Source: JAJPKK01 sp963702755 (lineage in GTDB: Bacteria > Pseudomonadota > Alphaproteobacteria > Rhizobiales > Xanthobacteraceae). From it: a DNA stretch of 64,000 nucleotides. Each line of letters opens with the position of its first letter. Position 1 is the first letter of the stretch. The stretch spans positions 744,001-808,000 of the forward strand of contig CAVPDZ010000009.1 in NCBI GenBank assembly GCA_963702755.1. Direction: 5' to 3'. This document shows positions 35,639 through 44,588 of the stretch, in pieces. The position numbers and the translations under genes were made by a program. The notes beneath the pieces were generated by a model, which saw nothing but the letters and a program-made list of their open reading frames with translations, had not been told where the DNA came from and made no database searches.

Positions 35639-36415
35639 GAAAGGATACCGCTGGCAGGTGCTTTGGCCGGTCGTCACGACCGCCGCCGTGATCGTCGGCG
35701 TGGGAGATCGCCGTCCGTATCGGTGGGGTGCGGCCTGTGATCCTGCCGGCGCCATCCGAAATCCTCGAAGTGATCGCCGCGCGGCGTGACCTGCTCGCCG
35801 CGAACCTGTGGCCCTCCCTCTACATGACGGTGCTCGGCTTCATTCTGTCGGTTGTCGGCGGGATCGGCGTCGGCATCCTCATCACCTATTCGCGCGTCGT
35901 GCGGCTCGGTCTCTACCCGATCATCGTGGTCTCGCAGGTTGTGCCGAAGGTTTCGATCGCGCCGCTGTTCATCGTCTGGTTCGGTGCCGGAACCGATTTC
36001 GAGCCTGATGCTGGCATTCCTGGTGGCCTTCTTCCCGATGACCATCAACGCCGCCATGGGCTTCGAGAGCGTGGACGAGGACGTTCACAAGATGGCGCGT
36101 GCGTTCATGGGCTCGCCGTGGCAGATCTTCTGGAAGGTGAGGCTGCCTCATGCGCTTCCCCACATCTTTGCCGGCATGAAGATCTCGATTACGCTCGCGA
36201 TCATCGGCGTTATCGTGAGCGAGTTCGTGGCTTCGCAGGAGGGGATCGGCTATCTGATCAAGCTCTCGAGCGGCCTCCTCGATACGCCGCTGATGATGGC
36301 GGCGATCACGGTCCTGAGCGCGGTCGGGCTTGCCCTCTACGGGATCATCGCAATCGCCGAGCGCACGTCCATCTATTGGCAGCCGCCGGTCGAAATCGGC
36401 GCGGGCGGCGCCTGA
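35628..36415 (+). CDS. ABC transporter permease, SsuC/TauC-like
   Basis: Integral membrane subunit of the importer. N-terminus MPAKKGYRWQVLWPVVTTAA, then a frame change near 35700, the family start of RPVILPAPSEILEVI, and several TM helices. A second frame change near 36003 leads into LAFLVAFFPMTINAAMGFES. The EAA loop for ATPase contact is KMARAFMGSPWQIFWKVRLP. Ending IYWQPPVEIGAGGA. Joined length about 262 residues, normal for the family. Confidence 0.78.
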
Positions 36416-36438
36416 TCAACGAACCGGGAGACAGAAAA

Positions 36439-37065
36439 ATGCAGGCACCCGCAACATTACCTGGCGAGATCATCAGCGACGAAGTTCTGCCGGCGCGCGC
36501 CTATTGGCATAAGCGGCTCGCCAAGGGGACGGTGCTGCGCATCGTCGATCTGGAAGGCTGCCAGGCGGTCGACACTTTGATCTATGACGCCGCCGACACG
36601 TCGGTGCGCTACAATGCCGCCAACACGATGAAGCTCGCGCACAGCGTCTACCTGTCGAAGGGCTGCGTTATTTACGACGATCTCGCCCAGCCGATGATGA
36701 CCATGATCGAGGATACCGTCGGTCGCCACGATACGCTCGCGGGCAATTGCAGCCGCGAGATCAACAAAGTGCGTTACGGCAAGCCGGGAAGCCTGAGTTG
36801 CCGCGACAACTTCATCAAGGCGCTCGGCGAAATCGGCATGGGGCAGCGCGACATCGTCGCGAACATCAACTTCTTCATGCACGTGCCGGTGACCGGGGAG
36901 GGCGGCGTTTCGATCGCGGACGGCATCTCGAAGCCCGGCGACTACGTCGATCTCCGCTGCGAGAAGGATGTGATCGTCGTCATCTCCAATTGCCCGCAGG
37001 AACTCAATCCATGCTCCGGCGGCAATCCGACGCCGATCCGTCTGACGCAATGGCGCCCGCGGTGA
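36439..37065 (+). CDS. DUF1989 / urea carboxylase-associated family protein
   Basis: A 208-residue protein of the DUF1989 family: VLRIVDLEGCQAVDTLIYDA, NAANTMKLAHSVYLSKG, CSREINKVRYGKPGSLSCRD, and the tail NPCSGGNPTPIRLTQWR. The conserved cysteines and histidine match the family's putative metal site. Two DUF1989 proteins form carboxyguanidine deiminase in guanidine degradation and others travel with urea carboxylase genes; here there is only one and no carboxylase. Position between permease and binding protein suggests it acts on the imported, probably nitrogen-rich, compound. That is inference. Confidence 0.75.
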   Translation: MQAPATLPGEIISDEVLPARAYWHKRLAKGTVLRIVDLEGCQAVDTLIYDAADTSVRYNAANTMKLAHSVYLSKGCVIYDDLAQPMMTMIEDTVGRHDTLAGNCSREINKVRYGKPGSLSCRDNFIKALGEIGMGQRDIVANINFFMHVPVTGEGGVSIADGISKPGDYVDLRCEKDVIVVISNCPQELNPCSGGNPTPIRLTQWRPR

Positions 37066-37079
37066 ATTTGTTGCGCCAA

Positions 37080-37162
37080 TGTGGGGTGGGCAAAGCGAAG
37101 CGTGCCCACCGCGCGCAGGCCGTGGGCACGCGCGGACAAGTCCGCGCTTTGCCCATCCTACG
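37080..37162. repeat. Dispersed palindromic repeat, second copy
   Basis: About 83 bp flanked by tggggtgggcaaag and ctttgcccatcctacg, with the inner inverted pair cgtgcccacc / cgtgggcacg. Same family as the element at 16453-16615 but shorter. It lies between the DUF1989 gene and the binding-protein gene, so the transcript of this operon would carry a strong hairpin. Confidence 0.8.
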
Positions 37163-37212
37163 GCGCCGCACAGGGCTCCGTTTAAGTTGTCACATGACAA
37201 GGGGAGATTGAG

Positions 37213-38298
37213 ATGAAGCTGCAACGGCGTTCCTTCGTCAAAGGTCTGGGAGCGGCAAGTGCGGCCGCGGCGGTCGGTATCCGAACGCGGCGCGCGAGCG
37301 CGGCGACGCCGGTCAAGCTCACGCTGCCCTGGCTGCCGCTCGGCACTTACAGCTTCACGTTCGCGGCGAAGAAGCTCGGGTTTTGGGAAAAGCGCGGCCT
37401 TGATGTGACGATCGATCGCGGGTTCGGTTCGTCAAAGGTGTGCGTGCCGGTCGATCAGGGCCAATACGATTTCGGCCTCCTCGATTTCGCCGCGCTCGCG
37501 GTTTGTGCCGGCCGCGGCCTCGACCTCACCGCGATTGCCGGCGTCTGGCCGAAATCGCCGATCGGAATCTTCTCCCTGAAGGAACTCAACATCACCAAGC
37601 CGAAGGACCTTGAAGGTAAATCCATCGGCTTCGAGCCGGGCGGCGCGGAGTTCGCCTTGTGGCCCGCCTTCGTCAAGGCGACCGGCATCGATGCGAAGAA
37701 GATCAACATCGTGAACATGGACGCCGCGGCCTTGATGCGGGCGGCGGCCGACAAGCAGATGAAAGTGGTCGGCAATTTCTTCGGCAGCATCGCCCCGACG
37801 TTCTGGGCGAACAAGATCGACATCAACACCATGTTCTATGACGATTACGGGGTGAAGATGTTCAGCGTCGTGCTAGCGTGCAAACGCGCGACCGCCGAGA
37901 AGAAGCCCGAGCTGTGCCAGGCGATCGTGGACGGCATGATGGAAGGGCTGAAGTTCGCCTATCTCAATCCGGAGAAGGCCCTCGACCTGCACGTGGAAAG
38001 CCTCAAGGAATTCCAGGGCGGCAGCCCGGCGACACGCGAGGTTCTGTTCTACGGACAGGAGATCGGGACCTCGCTCGGCATCGTGCCGTCGTTCAAGGCT
38101 CACGGCCTTGGCTACATGGACCCTGAACTTCTCACCGAGGCTCGCCAGTCGGTCGAAACCTACATGGACATGAAGAATATTCCGCCGCTGGCCCAGTTGT
38201 TCACCGATCGCTTCACGGGGTCGGTGAAGCTTACCGATGCCGAGTGGGCGCAGGTCGAGGCGCGCATTCCCAAGGAACTTCCTTCCATGAAAGGGTAG
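37213..38298 (+). CDS. ABC transporter substrate-binding protein, NMT1/SsuA-like, Tat-exported
   Basis: A 361-residue binding protein. The N-terminus LQRRSFVKGLGAASAAAAVG is a twin-arginine signal. The mature part has the two-lobe NMT1/THI5-like fold: FTFAAKKLGFWEKRGLDVTI at the start, QYDFGLLDFAALAVCAG, and SIGFEPGGAEFALWPAF. Binds the substrate of the upstream permease/ATPase. Substrates in this family range from sulfonates and nitrate to pyrimidine thiamine precursors; the motif for a specific one is not recognisable. Confidence 0.83.
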   Translation: MKLQRRSFVKGLGAASAAAAVGIRTRRASAATPVKLTLPWLPLGTYSFTFAAKKLGFWEKRGLDVTIDRGFGSSKVCVPVDQGQYDFGLLDFAALAVCAGRGLDLTAIAGVWPKSPIGIFSLKELNITKPKDLEGKSIGFEPGGAEFALWPAFVKATGIDAKKINIVNMDAAALMRAAADKQMKVVGNFFGSIAPTFWANKIDINTMFYDDYGVKMFSVVLACKRATAEKKPELCQAIVDGMMEGLKFAYLNPEKALDLHVESLKEFQGGSPATREVLFYGQEIGTSLGIVPSFKAHGLGYMDPELLTEARQSVETYMDMKNIPPLAQLFTDRFTGSVKLTDAEWAQVEARIPKELPSMKG

Positions 38299-38357
38299 GT
38301 CCGGCCGGCGAGCCGGGGCGTTCGCCGAAAGATCACAGAACGACGGCCGGGTGCTCG

Positions 38358-39329
38358 GTGAAGCTCGCGATCGCGGACAAGATCTCGAATTCCTATTTCC
38401 CGGTGCTTGCCGCCGCGGAATTGGGATTCTTCCGCCGCGAGGGCCTCGATGTCTCGCTGGAACTGATGTCGCCGGCCGACAAGGCCTACGGCGCGTTGGC
38501 GCGAGGCGAGGTCGACCTTGTCGCCGCGGAGGCGCACACCGCGCTCGCGAGCTTCCCGGAATGGCGCGGCTTCAAATTTCTCTGTGCCGTCGCCCAGGGC
38601 ATGTACTGGTTCCTGGTGATGCGCTCCGACATTGGCGCCGAGCGCGGCGATGTCGGGATCGTTCGCGGGCGTCGGATCGGGGCGTCGCCTTGGGTGGAAT
38701 TGGGTCTCTATCGGCTGCTGCGCGCTGCAGGTATCGATCCGGTGCGCGACGAAGTCGCGATCGCGCCTGTCCCCGACTCGTTGGGGCTTCGCACGAATTA
38801 CGGTGTGACGGCGGCGCAGGCACTGGAACGTGGCGTGATCGACGGTTTCTGGGCGAACGGCATGGGCGCGGCGATTGCGGTCGCGCGCGGCGTCGGCACG
38901 ATCGTCCTCGACGTGCGTCGAGGCGATGGGCCGGCCGGGTGCTTCGACTATACTTTTGCTGCGCTGTCCTCGACCGACCAATTCATTGCAAGCCGTGCCG
39001 ACAGGGCTGCCGCTGCGGTGCGCGCAATCGCGGCAGCACAAGCAGCGCTGCGACGCGACCCGGCTCTCGCGACAACGGTCGGGCGGAAATGCTTTCCCGC
39101 CGAGGAGGCGGCATTGATCGAGGACCTCGTCCGCCGCGACGCGCCGTTCTATGATGCGGCCATCACGCCAAAGACGATCGACGGCCTGAACGCGTTCGCC
39201 CGCGACCTCGGCCTTCTTCGCGGCCAACCCGCCTATGATGATGTTGTCGCAACGCAATTTCGGCCGCTGTGGGCGCCGGGCGAGCCCGCGCCGGTTGGGC
39301 CTGGCGAGGGTCAGCAAGGCTACCGGTAG
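38358..39329 (+). CDS. NMT1-like binding-protein fold without signal peptide
   Basis: A 323-residue protein of the same superfamily as its neighbour: KLAIADKISNSYFPVLAAAE, LGFFRREGLDVSLELMSPAD, YGALARGEVDLVAAEAH, and FIASRADRAAAAVRAIAAAQ. The GTG at 38358 begins exactly at the first strand of the fold, so there is no signal peptide, and the in-frame upstream extension does not supply one. It may be a cytoplasmic sensor or enzyme, or its signal peptide may be hidden by a base error in the 59-nt gap. Ends 6 nt before the end of the convergent hldD gene. Confidence 0.7.
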   Translation: MKLAIADKISNSYFPVLAAAELGFFRREGLDVSLELMSPADKAYGALARGEVDLVAAEAHTALASFPEWRGFKFLCAVAQGMYWFLVMRSDIGAERGDVGIVRGRRIGASPWVELGLYRLLRAAGIDPVRDEVAIAPVPDSLGLRTNYGVTAAQALERGVIDGFWANGMGAAIAVARGVGTIVLDVRRGDGPAGCFDYTFAALSSTDQFIASRADRAAAAVRAIAAAQAALRRDPALATTVGRKCFPAEEAALIEDLVRRDAPFYDAAITPKTIDGLNAFARDLGLLRGQPAYDDVVATQFRPLWAPGEPAPVGPGEGQQGYR

Positions 39330-39335
39330 AGAGAG

Positions 39336-40316
39336 TCAACGATACCGGTCCGCCCGGTCGAGAAATTCCCCGACGTACCGGCGCACCGCTGTTTCGAGCG
39401 GCGTAAAGCCGGCATTGTAGCCCGCGCGGCGCAGGTTCTCGACCGAGGCTTGCGTAAAATACTGGTAGGTGTCGCGGATGGACATCGGCATATCGACATA
39501 TTCGATGTTGGGCGGACGGCCCAGTGCCGCGAACATCGCTTCGATCATCTCGCGAAAGCTCTGCGCCTTGCCGGTGCCGACATTGAAGAGGCCGCAGACC
39601 TGGGGCGTCTCAAGAAGCCACCGCGTGACCGCCGTCACGTCGTCGACGTAGATGAAATCGCGCCGTTGGTCGCCGTCGGCAATGCCGGGGCGGTGGGACT
39701 TGAAGAGCCGCACCGGTTTTCCTGCCTTGGCCTCGTCGAACACTTTGCACAGGACGCTCATCATCGCGCCCTTGTGGTATTCGTTGGGGCCATACACGTT
39801 AAAGAACTTGAGCCCTGCCCATTGCGGCGGCAGCGGCTGGCCTTTGGTGACGCGGTCGGCGACGGCCAGATCGAACAGATGCTTGCTCCAGCCGTAGAGG
39901 TTCATCGGCCGGAGCTTTTTGAGCGCCGCGGGCGAACTGTCATCGACAAAACCGGCTTCGCCATCTCCGTAAGTTGCGGCCGAAGACGCGTAGATGAAGC
40001 GCGTCCGCGTTGCCGTGCACCAGTCCAGCAGGCGTAACGACAGGCGGAAGTTGTTCTCGATGATCTCGTCGCCGTCGATGGCCGTCGTTGCCGAGATGGC
40101 GCCGAGGTGAATGATGGCGTCGAGCTTGCGACCGGCAAGCCAGCTCAACAGGTCGGCGGGCGGAATGAAGTCGGCAAGTTGGCGCTTTTGCAGATTGCGC
40201 CATTTACCATCGCTGCCGAGCGTATCGTTGACGACAACGTCGGAATAGCCGGCGTCGTTAAGGCTCGCGACCACGTTCGAGCCGATGAATCCTGCTCCGC
40301 CGGTTACCAGAAACAT
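39336..40316 (-). CDS. hldD: ADP-glyceromanno-heptose 6-epimerase
   Basis: A 326-residue short-chain dehydrogenase-type epimerase: NADP-binding MFLVTGGAGFIGSNVV at the start, catalytic region YASSAATYGDGEAG with the Tyr-x-x-x-Lys motif YGWSKH, and HRPGIADGDQRRDFIYVDD typical of HldD. Converts ADP-D-glycero-D-manno-heptose to the L-glycero form for LPS core. Intact frame, chosen ATG at 40316. hldE lies 2.8 kb away on the other strand. Confidence 0.9.
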   Translation of the reverse strand: MFLVTGGAGFIGSNVVASLNDAGYSDVVVNDTLGSDGKWRNLQKRQLADFIPPADLLSWLAGRKLDAIIHLGAISATTAIDGDEIIENNFRLSLRLLDWCTATRTRFIYASSAATYGDGEAGFVDDSSPAALKKLRPMNLYGWSKHLFDLAVADRVTKGQPLPPQWAGLKFFNVYGPNEYHKGAMMSVLCKVFDEAKAGKPVRLFKSHRPGIADGDQRRDFIYVDDVTAVTRWLLETPQVCGLFNVGTGKAQSFREMIEAMFAALGRPPNIEYVDMPMSIRDTYQYFTQASVENLRRAGYNAGFTPLETAVRRYVGEFLDRADRYR

Positions 40317-40736
40317 TAAATCTCTCGCCTTTGTGACGCAGCTCACAGCTTTTTTGCACCATCGGGAAATACTGCGCAATCCGGCGCGACGAGGTGTTGC
40401 CGCTGACCTCATTCCAGATCGGGACGAACAGAATGTGTTGTGGCAGGTCGATCGTCATCGAACCTCGGCGGAGCATTCCAGGCATGACGAGAGAGGGGCC
40501 GATGCCGATCGAATCGCTCCGCCGTCTGAATGCAGAGTGTTCAAAAAGCGCAAGTTCGCTCGGCTCGATCGATCGCGCTTGGGCCGCAGCATTAACTCGC
40601 TGGATAAATTCAGCCTGCTGAGTACCGTTGCAAACTGTAATAAAAAATTTTTTCCGGAGCCGCGTCGAATTTCTGTTAACATCAGATGGTAGCTGGCTTG
40701 ATTACCCCTGCTCATTTCGAGTGGAACGAGGGGAGT
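40317..40736. other. Divergent intergenic region between hldD and the TIR-TPR gene
   Basis: About 420 bases with lower GC than the surroundings toward the right end. No credible gene: short open frames on both strands lack Shine-Dalgarno sequences and family features. The stretch gtaataaaaaattttttcc (about 40637-40656) and the A/T-rich positions after it probably belong to the promoter of the TIR-TPR gene. Confidence 0.5.
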
Positions 40737-42891
40737 ATGCCGGACGTTTCGTTGTGCAAGTACCGCGCGTTTCTCTCCTATAGCCGCGCGGATCAAGATA
40801 CGGCGAAGCGCATCCAGCGCGACCTCGAAGCTTTTCGCATCGATCAAGATCTTGTCGGTTGTTACACCGCATTCGGGACTATTCCGAAGGCGCTTCGGCC
40901 GATTTTTGGGCGGCTTCCGCTGTTCGGGCTTGGCGCTGTCTTTGGCAATCGCTGGCGGAGAAAGGCGCTTGACGCCTCGGCTGCTCTCATTGTGCTTGCC
41001 TCGCGTCGCGCAGCGCGGAGCGGACGGGTCAACGAGGAGGTGCGGCGATTTAAGAGCGCGCCACCCCGAACGGCCGATCATCCCGCTGATTATTGACGGC
41101 GACCCTGGAGATGCCGCCCAAGAGTGCTTTCCACTCGCTTTGCGGGCCGAGGCGGCGAGTTACACCGGCGTGGCGGATGCGACCGTCGCCATGATCGCCG
41201 TCGACCTGCGTGAAAAAGGCGACGAATTCGAGTTGGCCATCACGAAGCTTGTTGCACTTCTTCTTGGGCTCCCCATCACCCACGTCGTTCGGCGACTTCA
41301 GCGCAGACGGTGGCAGCAGGTCAGGCGACGCGCGGCCGTGGGGGCGTGGATTTCCGTCGCAGCGGCAATCGCGGGGGCGTTCTTCTGGCAATCTCGTTTG
41401 GAAAAGCGGATGCTTACCCAGATTGCCGCCCAGGTGGAGAACGCGAACGCGGTCGCCCACGTTTTGACCATAGCCCCCGCTCCCGCCGTGAAGACGGTGG
41501 CGACGACCACCGGCGCGGAGAATGCCGCGGCCGATCTTTACCATGCGCAAACGCTTGCGTTTGTGACCGAGCAAGGCTCGACGCCGGTCACGGAGGTGCC
41601 GCCGACACCGGTGGCAGTGACCCCTGTCGTGGCTGTCCAGGAACCAAGTTTGACCTGCCGCAGCGCTGCTGCTGCCGCTGCGGCATCCGGCTTCAATTGG
41701 GACCGGGAAGTCCATGCAGAGCCCGCTTTGCTTGAAGCTTCCGACGTATGGGGGCTGTTCCGCAACGGCTGGCGACAGGAAGATGCGGGCCAGCTTGACG
41801 CTGCCCAGGCCGCCTTCGCCCGGGTGATTGCGACGGCCAAACCGGGAAGCGACGACGAAGCGTTGTTCTGGTCGCAGATCGGAGCGGGAGACATTCAGGC
41901 GCAGCGCGGCAATCTGGCCGGCGCCCTTGCTGCCTATCAACGAGCCCACCTCATTGCCGAACGTATGACGAAGGCGGAGCCCGGAACCGCCCTGTGGGAA
42001 CGCCAGCATGCGGTCTCCTACAACAAGATCGGCGACGCGCTCGTGGATCAGAACGGGCTCGTGGAGGCGCTCGAATTCTATCGCAGCGGCAACGTCATTC
42101 TTGATCGCCTGGCGACGGCCGATCCCGGCAACCAGGCGTGGCAGCGGGACCTTGCGGCCTCGTGCGACAATATTGGTCGCGTATTGATGATGCAGGGGGA
42201 ATTCACGGACGCCGTGAAAGCCTATCGGGACGGGCTTGCGATCCGGGATGAACTCATCAGGATCGATCCCGGCAACGCCTCGTGGCAGCGCGAACTTGCC
42301 ACCTCCCATGAAAATATCGGGGACGTCCTGGCGGGACAGGAAGACTGGTCGGAAGCGCTCGCCTCCTATCGCGAGGGCCTTGCCATCAGGGCGCGGTTTG
42401 CCGAAACCGGCAATCCCTCGTGGCGGCGAGAACTGGCAATTTCCCACATCAATGTCGGCGATGTGCTGGCGAAGCAGGGGCGCCACGCGGAAGCGCTGAA
42501 GTTCTTTCGTGACGCTATGGCGATCGTCGATCGCCTGGCAAAAAGCGATCCGGCAAACGCCATATGGCGGCGCGATCTATCGTTGACCAACACCAAGATT
42601 GGTGACGCGCTTGCCGCGCAAGGCAACACGTCGGAGGCTCTCAAAGCCTATCGCGACGGTCTTGCGATCAGGGATCGGTCCGCGCGGTCGGCGCCGGATG
42701 ATGCGTTATGGCAGCGTGACCTTGTCGTCTCTTGCGTCAAGGTGGCTGAAACCGATCGAACGCAAGCAAAGGCGATGCTTTTGCGCGCGGCCGAGGTCGC
42801 GCATCAGATGCAATCGCGGGGGCTGCTGGCGCCGCGCGATTCCTGGATACCCGGCGAAATCGCGCGCAGAATTGCGGCACTTCCTCAGTGA
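40737..42891 (+). CDS. TIR-domain, transmembrane, TPR protein
   Basis: A protein of about 718 residues. N-terminal TIR-like domain: CKYRAFLSYSRADQDTAKRI, ALDASAALIVLASRRAARSG followed by VNEEVRRF, where a glutamate could be the NADase residue. A frame change near 41055 then gives PIIPLIIDGDPGDAA. A TM helix (AAVGAWISVAAAIAGAFFW) separates it from an Ala/Pro/Thr-rich linker and at least six 50-residue TPR-like units, each with the pattern GDALAxQG..EALKxYRDGLAIRD. Chosen ATG has gagggga upstream; another in-frame start lies at 40686. Such TIR-TM-TPR proteins are widespread in Alphaproteobacteria; immune or signalling roles are suspected, not shown. Confidence 0.75.
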
Positions 42892-43076
42892 CGGGCCGGT
42901 GCAAGAGGTAATTCTTGATGCTTTTCAGGGTCTCCGAAGACCGCGGCGATCTTTAGGATCGCTGGCGGCGGCATTGCCTTTGCATTGCTCTGAATGGTGC
43001 TTTGCCTAAACCACTCGCTTTAGTATGGCCTTGCATACCCCGACGGGCTACTGTCCGGTGCGAAAATCGAGGGACC

Positions 43077-44573
43077 ATGACTCCATTTGAGGCGGTTCTG
43101 GATCACTTCAGCACCAAACGCGTGCTGGTGGTCGGGGACATCATGTTGGACCGTTTCGTCTACGGGCAAGTGTCGCGGATATCGCCCGAGGCGCCGGCGC
43201 CGGTCATAGAGACGGCCGGACCGGTCGACGTAATCGGCGGTGCGGGCAATGTGGCGCGCAATATCGCGTCGCTCGGCGCCGCCTGCGATATCGTCGCTGT
43301 CGTCGGACGCGATGACGCCGCCGGCACCATCCGCAGTTCTCTTCAAGATTGCGCGGTCAATGCCGACAGCCTCGTCGAGGATTCCGGACGCGTCACCACG
43401 GTGAAGACCCGCTTTGTTGCAAACCTGCACAACACGCATTTGCTGCGGGCGGACACGGAGGACAAGTCGCCCGTCAGCGACAAGATCGCTGACGCCATCA
43501 TCGCAACCGTGCGGAGCCGCATTCCGCATGTCGATGCGGTCATTATCTCTGATTATGCCAAGGGCGTGCTGACGCCCAAAGTGTTGACGGCGATCCTCGC
43601 CGCAGCAAAGGCAGCCGCGAAGCCCGTGATCGTCGATCCGAAGGGGCTCGACTACTCCCGCTACCGTGGCGCGACCGCGATCACACCCAATGTTGGCGAA
43701 CTGGCGCAGGCCTTGGGACGTCCGGTGACAAACGATGAAACCTCGCTTGCGGCGGCCGCCGCCGAGTTGATCGAGCGCACGGGTTGCGAGAGCGTTTTGG
43801 TGACCCGAGGCGAGCGCGGCATGATGATCGTGCCGCGCGAGGGCGAAGCGCTGTCCTTCGCCGCCGCCGCGCGACGCGTGGTCGATGTGTCCGGCGCCGG
43901 CGACACCGTCGTGGCGAGCTTCGCGCTGGCGTACGTTACTGACGCCGGCGTCCACAATGCGGCGCGGCTCGCCAATGCGGCGGCAGGGGTGGTCGTCTCG
44001 AAGAAGGGGACCTCGCAGGTGTCGGCGCAGGAACTGCGCGAGGTGCTGCTGTCGCGCCCGCACTTCGAATTGCGCGAAAAGATCCACGATCTCGGTTCGC
44101 TGCTTGATCGCGTCGCATCGTGGCGGCGCGATGGCCTGACGGTCGGGTTTACCAACGGCTGCTTCGACCTGCTCCATCCCGGCCATGTGCACCTTTTGTG
44201 CGAGGCGCGCTCGCATTGCGACAGGCTCGTCGTCGGGCTCAACAGCGATGCGTCGGTCAAGCGTCTGAAGGGCGCAACGCGCCCGGTGCAGTCGGAGGAC
44301 GCGCGACGGATCGTGCTTGCCGGACTAGCCTTCGTCGATGCGGTGACGCTGTTTGCCGAGGATACGCCGCTCGAACTCATCGCGGCCCTCAAGCCGGACG
44401 TGTTGATCAAGGGCGCGGACTATCGGATCGACCAGGTCGTGGGGCGCGATCTCGTCGAAGCCTACGGCGGTAAAGTGGCGCTGGTAGAGCTTGTGCCGGA
44501 CTCCAGCACGACGCGGATCATCGATCGGCTGAAAGCGGGAACCACGGTCCCCGACCTCGCCGAAGTGCGGTAG
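43077..44573 (+). CDS. hldE: Bifunctional heptose-7-phosphate kinase / heptose-1-phosphate adenylyltransferase
   Basis: A 498-residue two-domain protein with intact frame. The ribokinase-like N-terminal domain has VVGDIMLDRFVYGQVSRISP, GGAGNVARNIASLG, and the catalytic DVSGAGDTVVASFAL. The C-terminal nucleotidyltransferase domain has VGFTNGCFDLLHPGHVHLL (HxGH motif) and GLNSDASVKRLKG. It makes ADP-heptose together with HldD. Start at 43077 (MTPFEAVLDHF) is preferred; an in-frame ATG at 43002 would add 25 residues of non-family sequence. The AGE-type gene follows after 15 nt. Confidence 0.92.
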   Translation: MTPFEAVLDHFSTKRVLVVGDIMLDRFVYGQVSRISPEAPAPVIETAGPVDVIGGAGNVARNIASLGAACDIVAVVGRDDAAGTIRSSLQDCAVNADSLVEDSGRVTTVKTRFVANLHNTHLLRADTEDKSPVSDKIADAIIATVRSRIPHVDAVIISDYAKGVLTPKVLTAILAAAKAAAKPVIVDPKGLDYSRYRGATAITPNVGELAQALGRPVTNDETSLAAAAAELIERTGCESVLVTRGERGMMIVPREGEALSFAAAARRVVDVSGAGDTVVASFALAYVTDAGVHNAARLANAAAGVVVSKKGTSQVSAQELREVLLSRPHFELREKIHDLGSLLDRVASWRRDGLTVGFTNGCFDLLHPGHVHLLCEARSHCDRLVVGLNSDASVKRLKGATRPVQSEDARRIVLAGLAFVDAVTLFAEDTPLELIAALKPDVLIKGADYRIDQVVGRDLVEAYGGKVALVELVPDSSTTRIIDRLKAGTTVPDLAEVR

Positions 44574-44588
44574 CGCGGCCGTCCGACG

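Noticed and set aside
41050..42486. Minus-strand frame of 478 codons
   Set aside because: Antisense shadow of the TPR array; its repeats simply mirror the TPR repeats.
42946..42962. Terminator after the TIR-TPR gene
   Set aside because: The hairpin gcgatc/gatcgc is short and not followed by a T-run; too weak to call.
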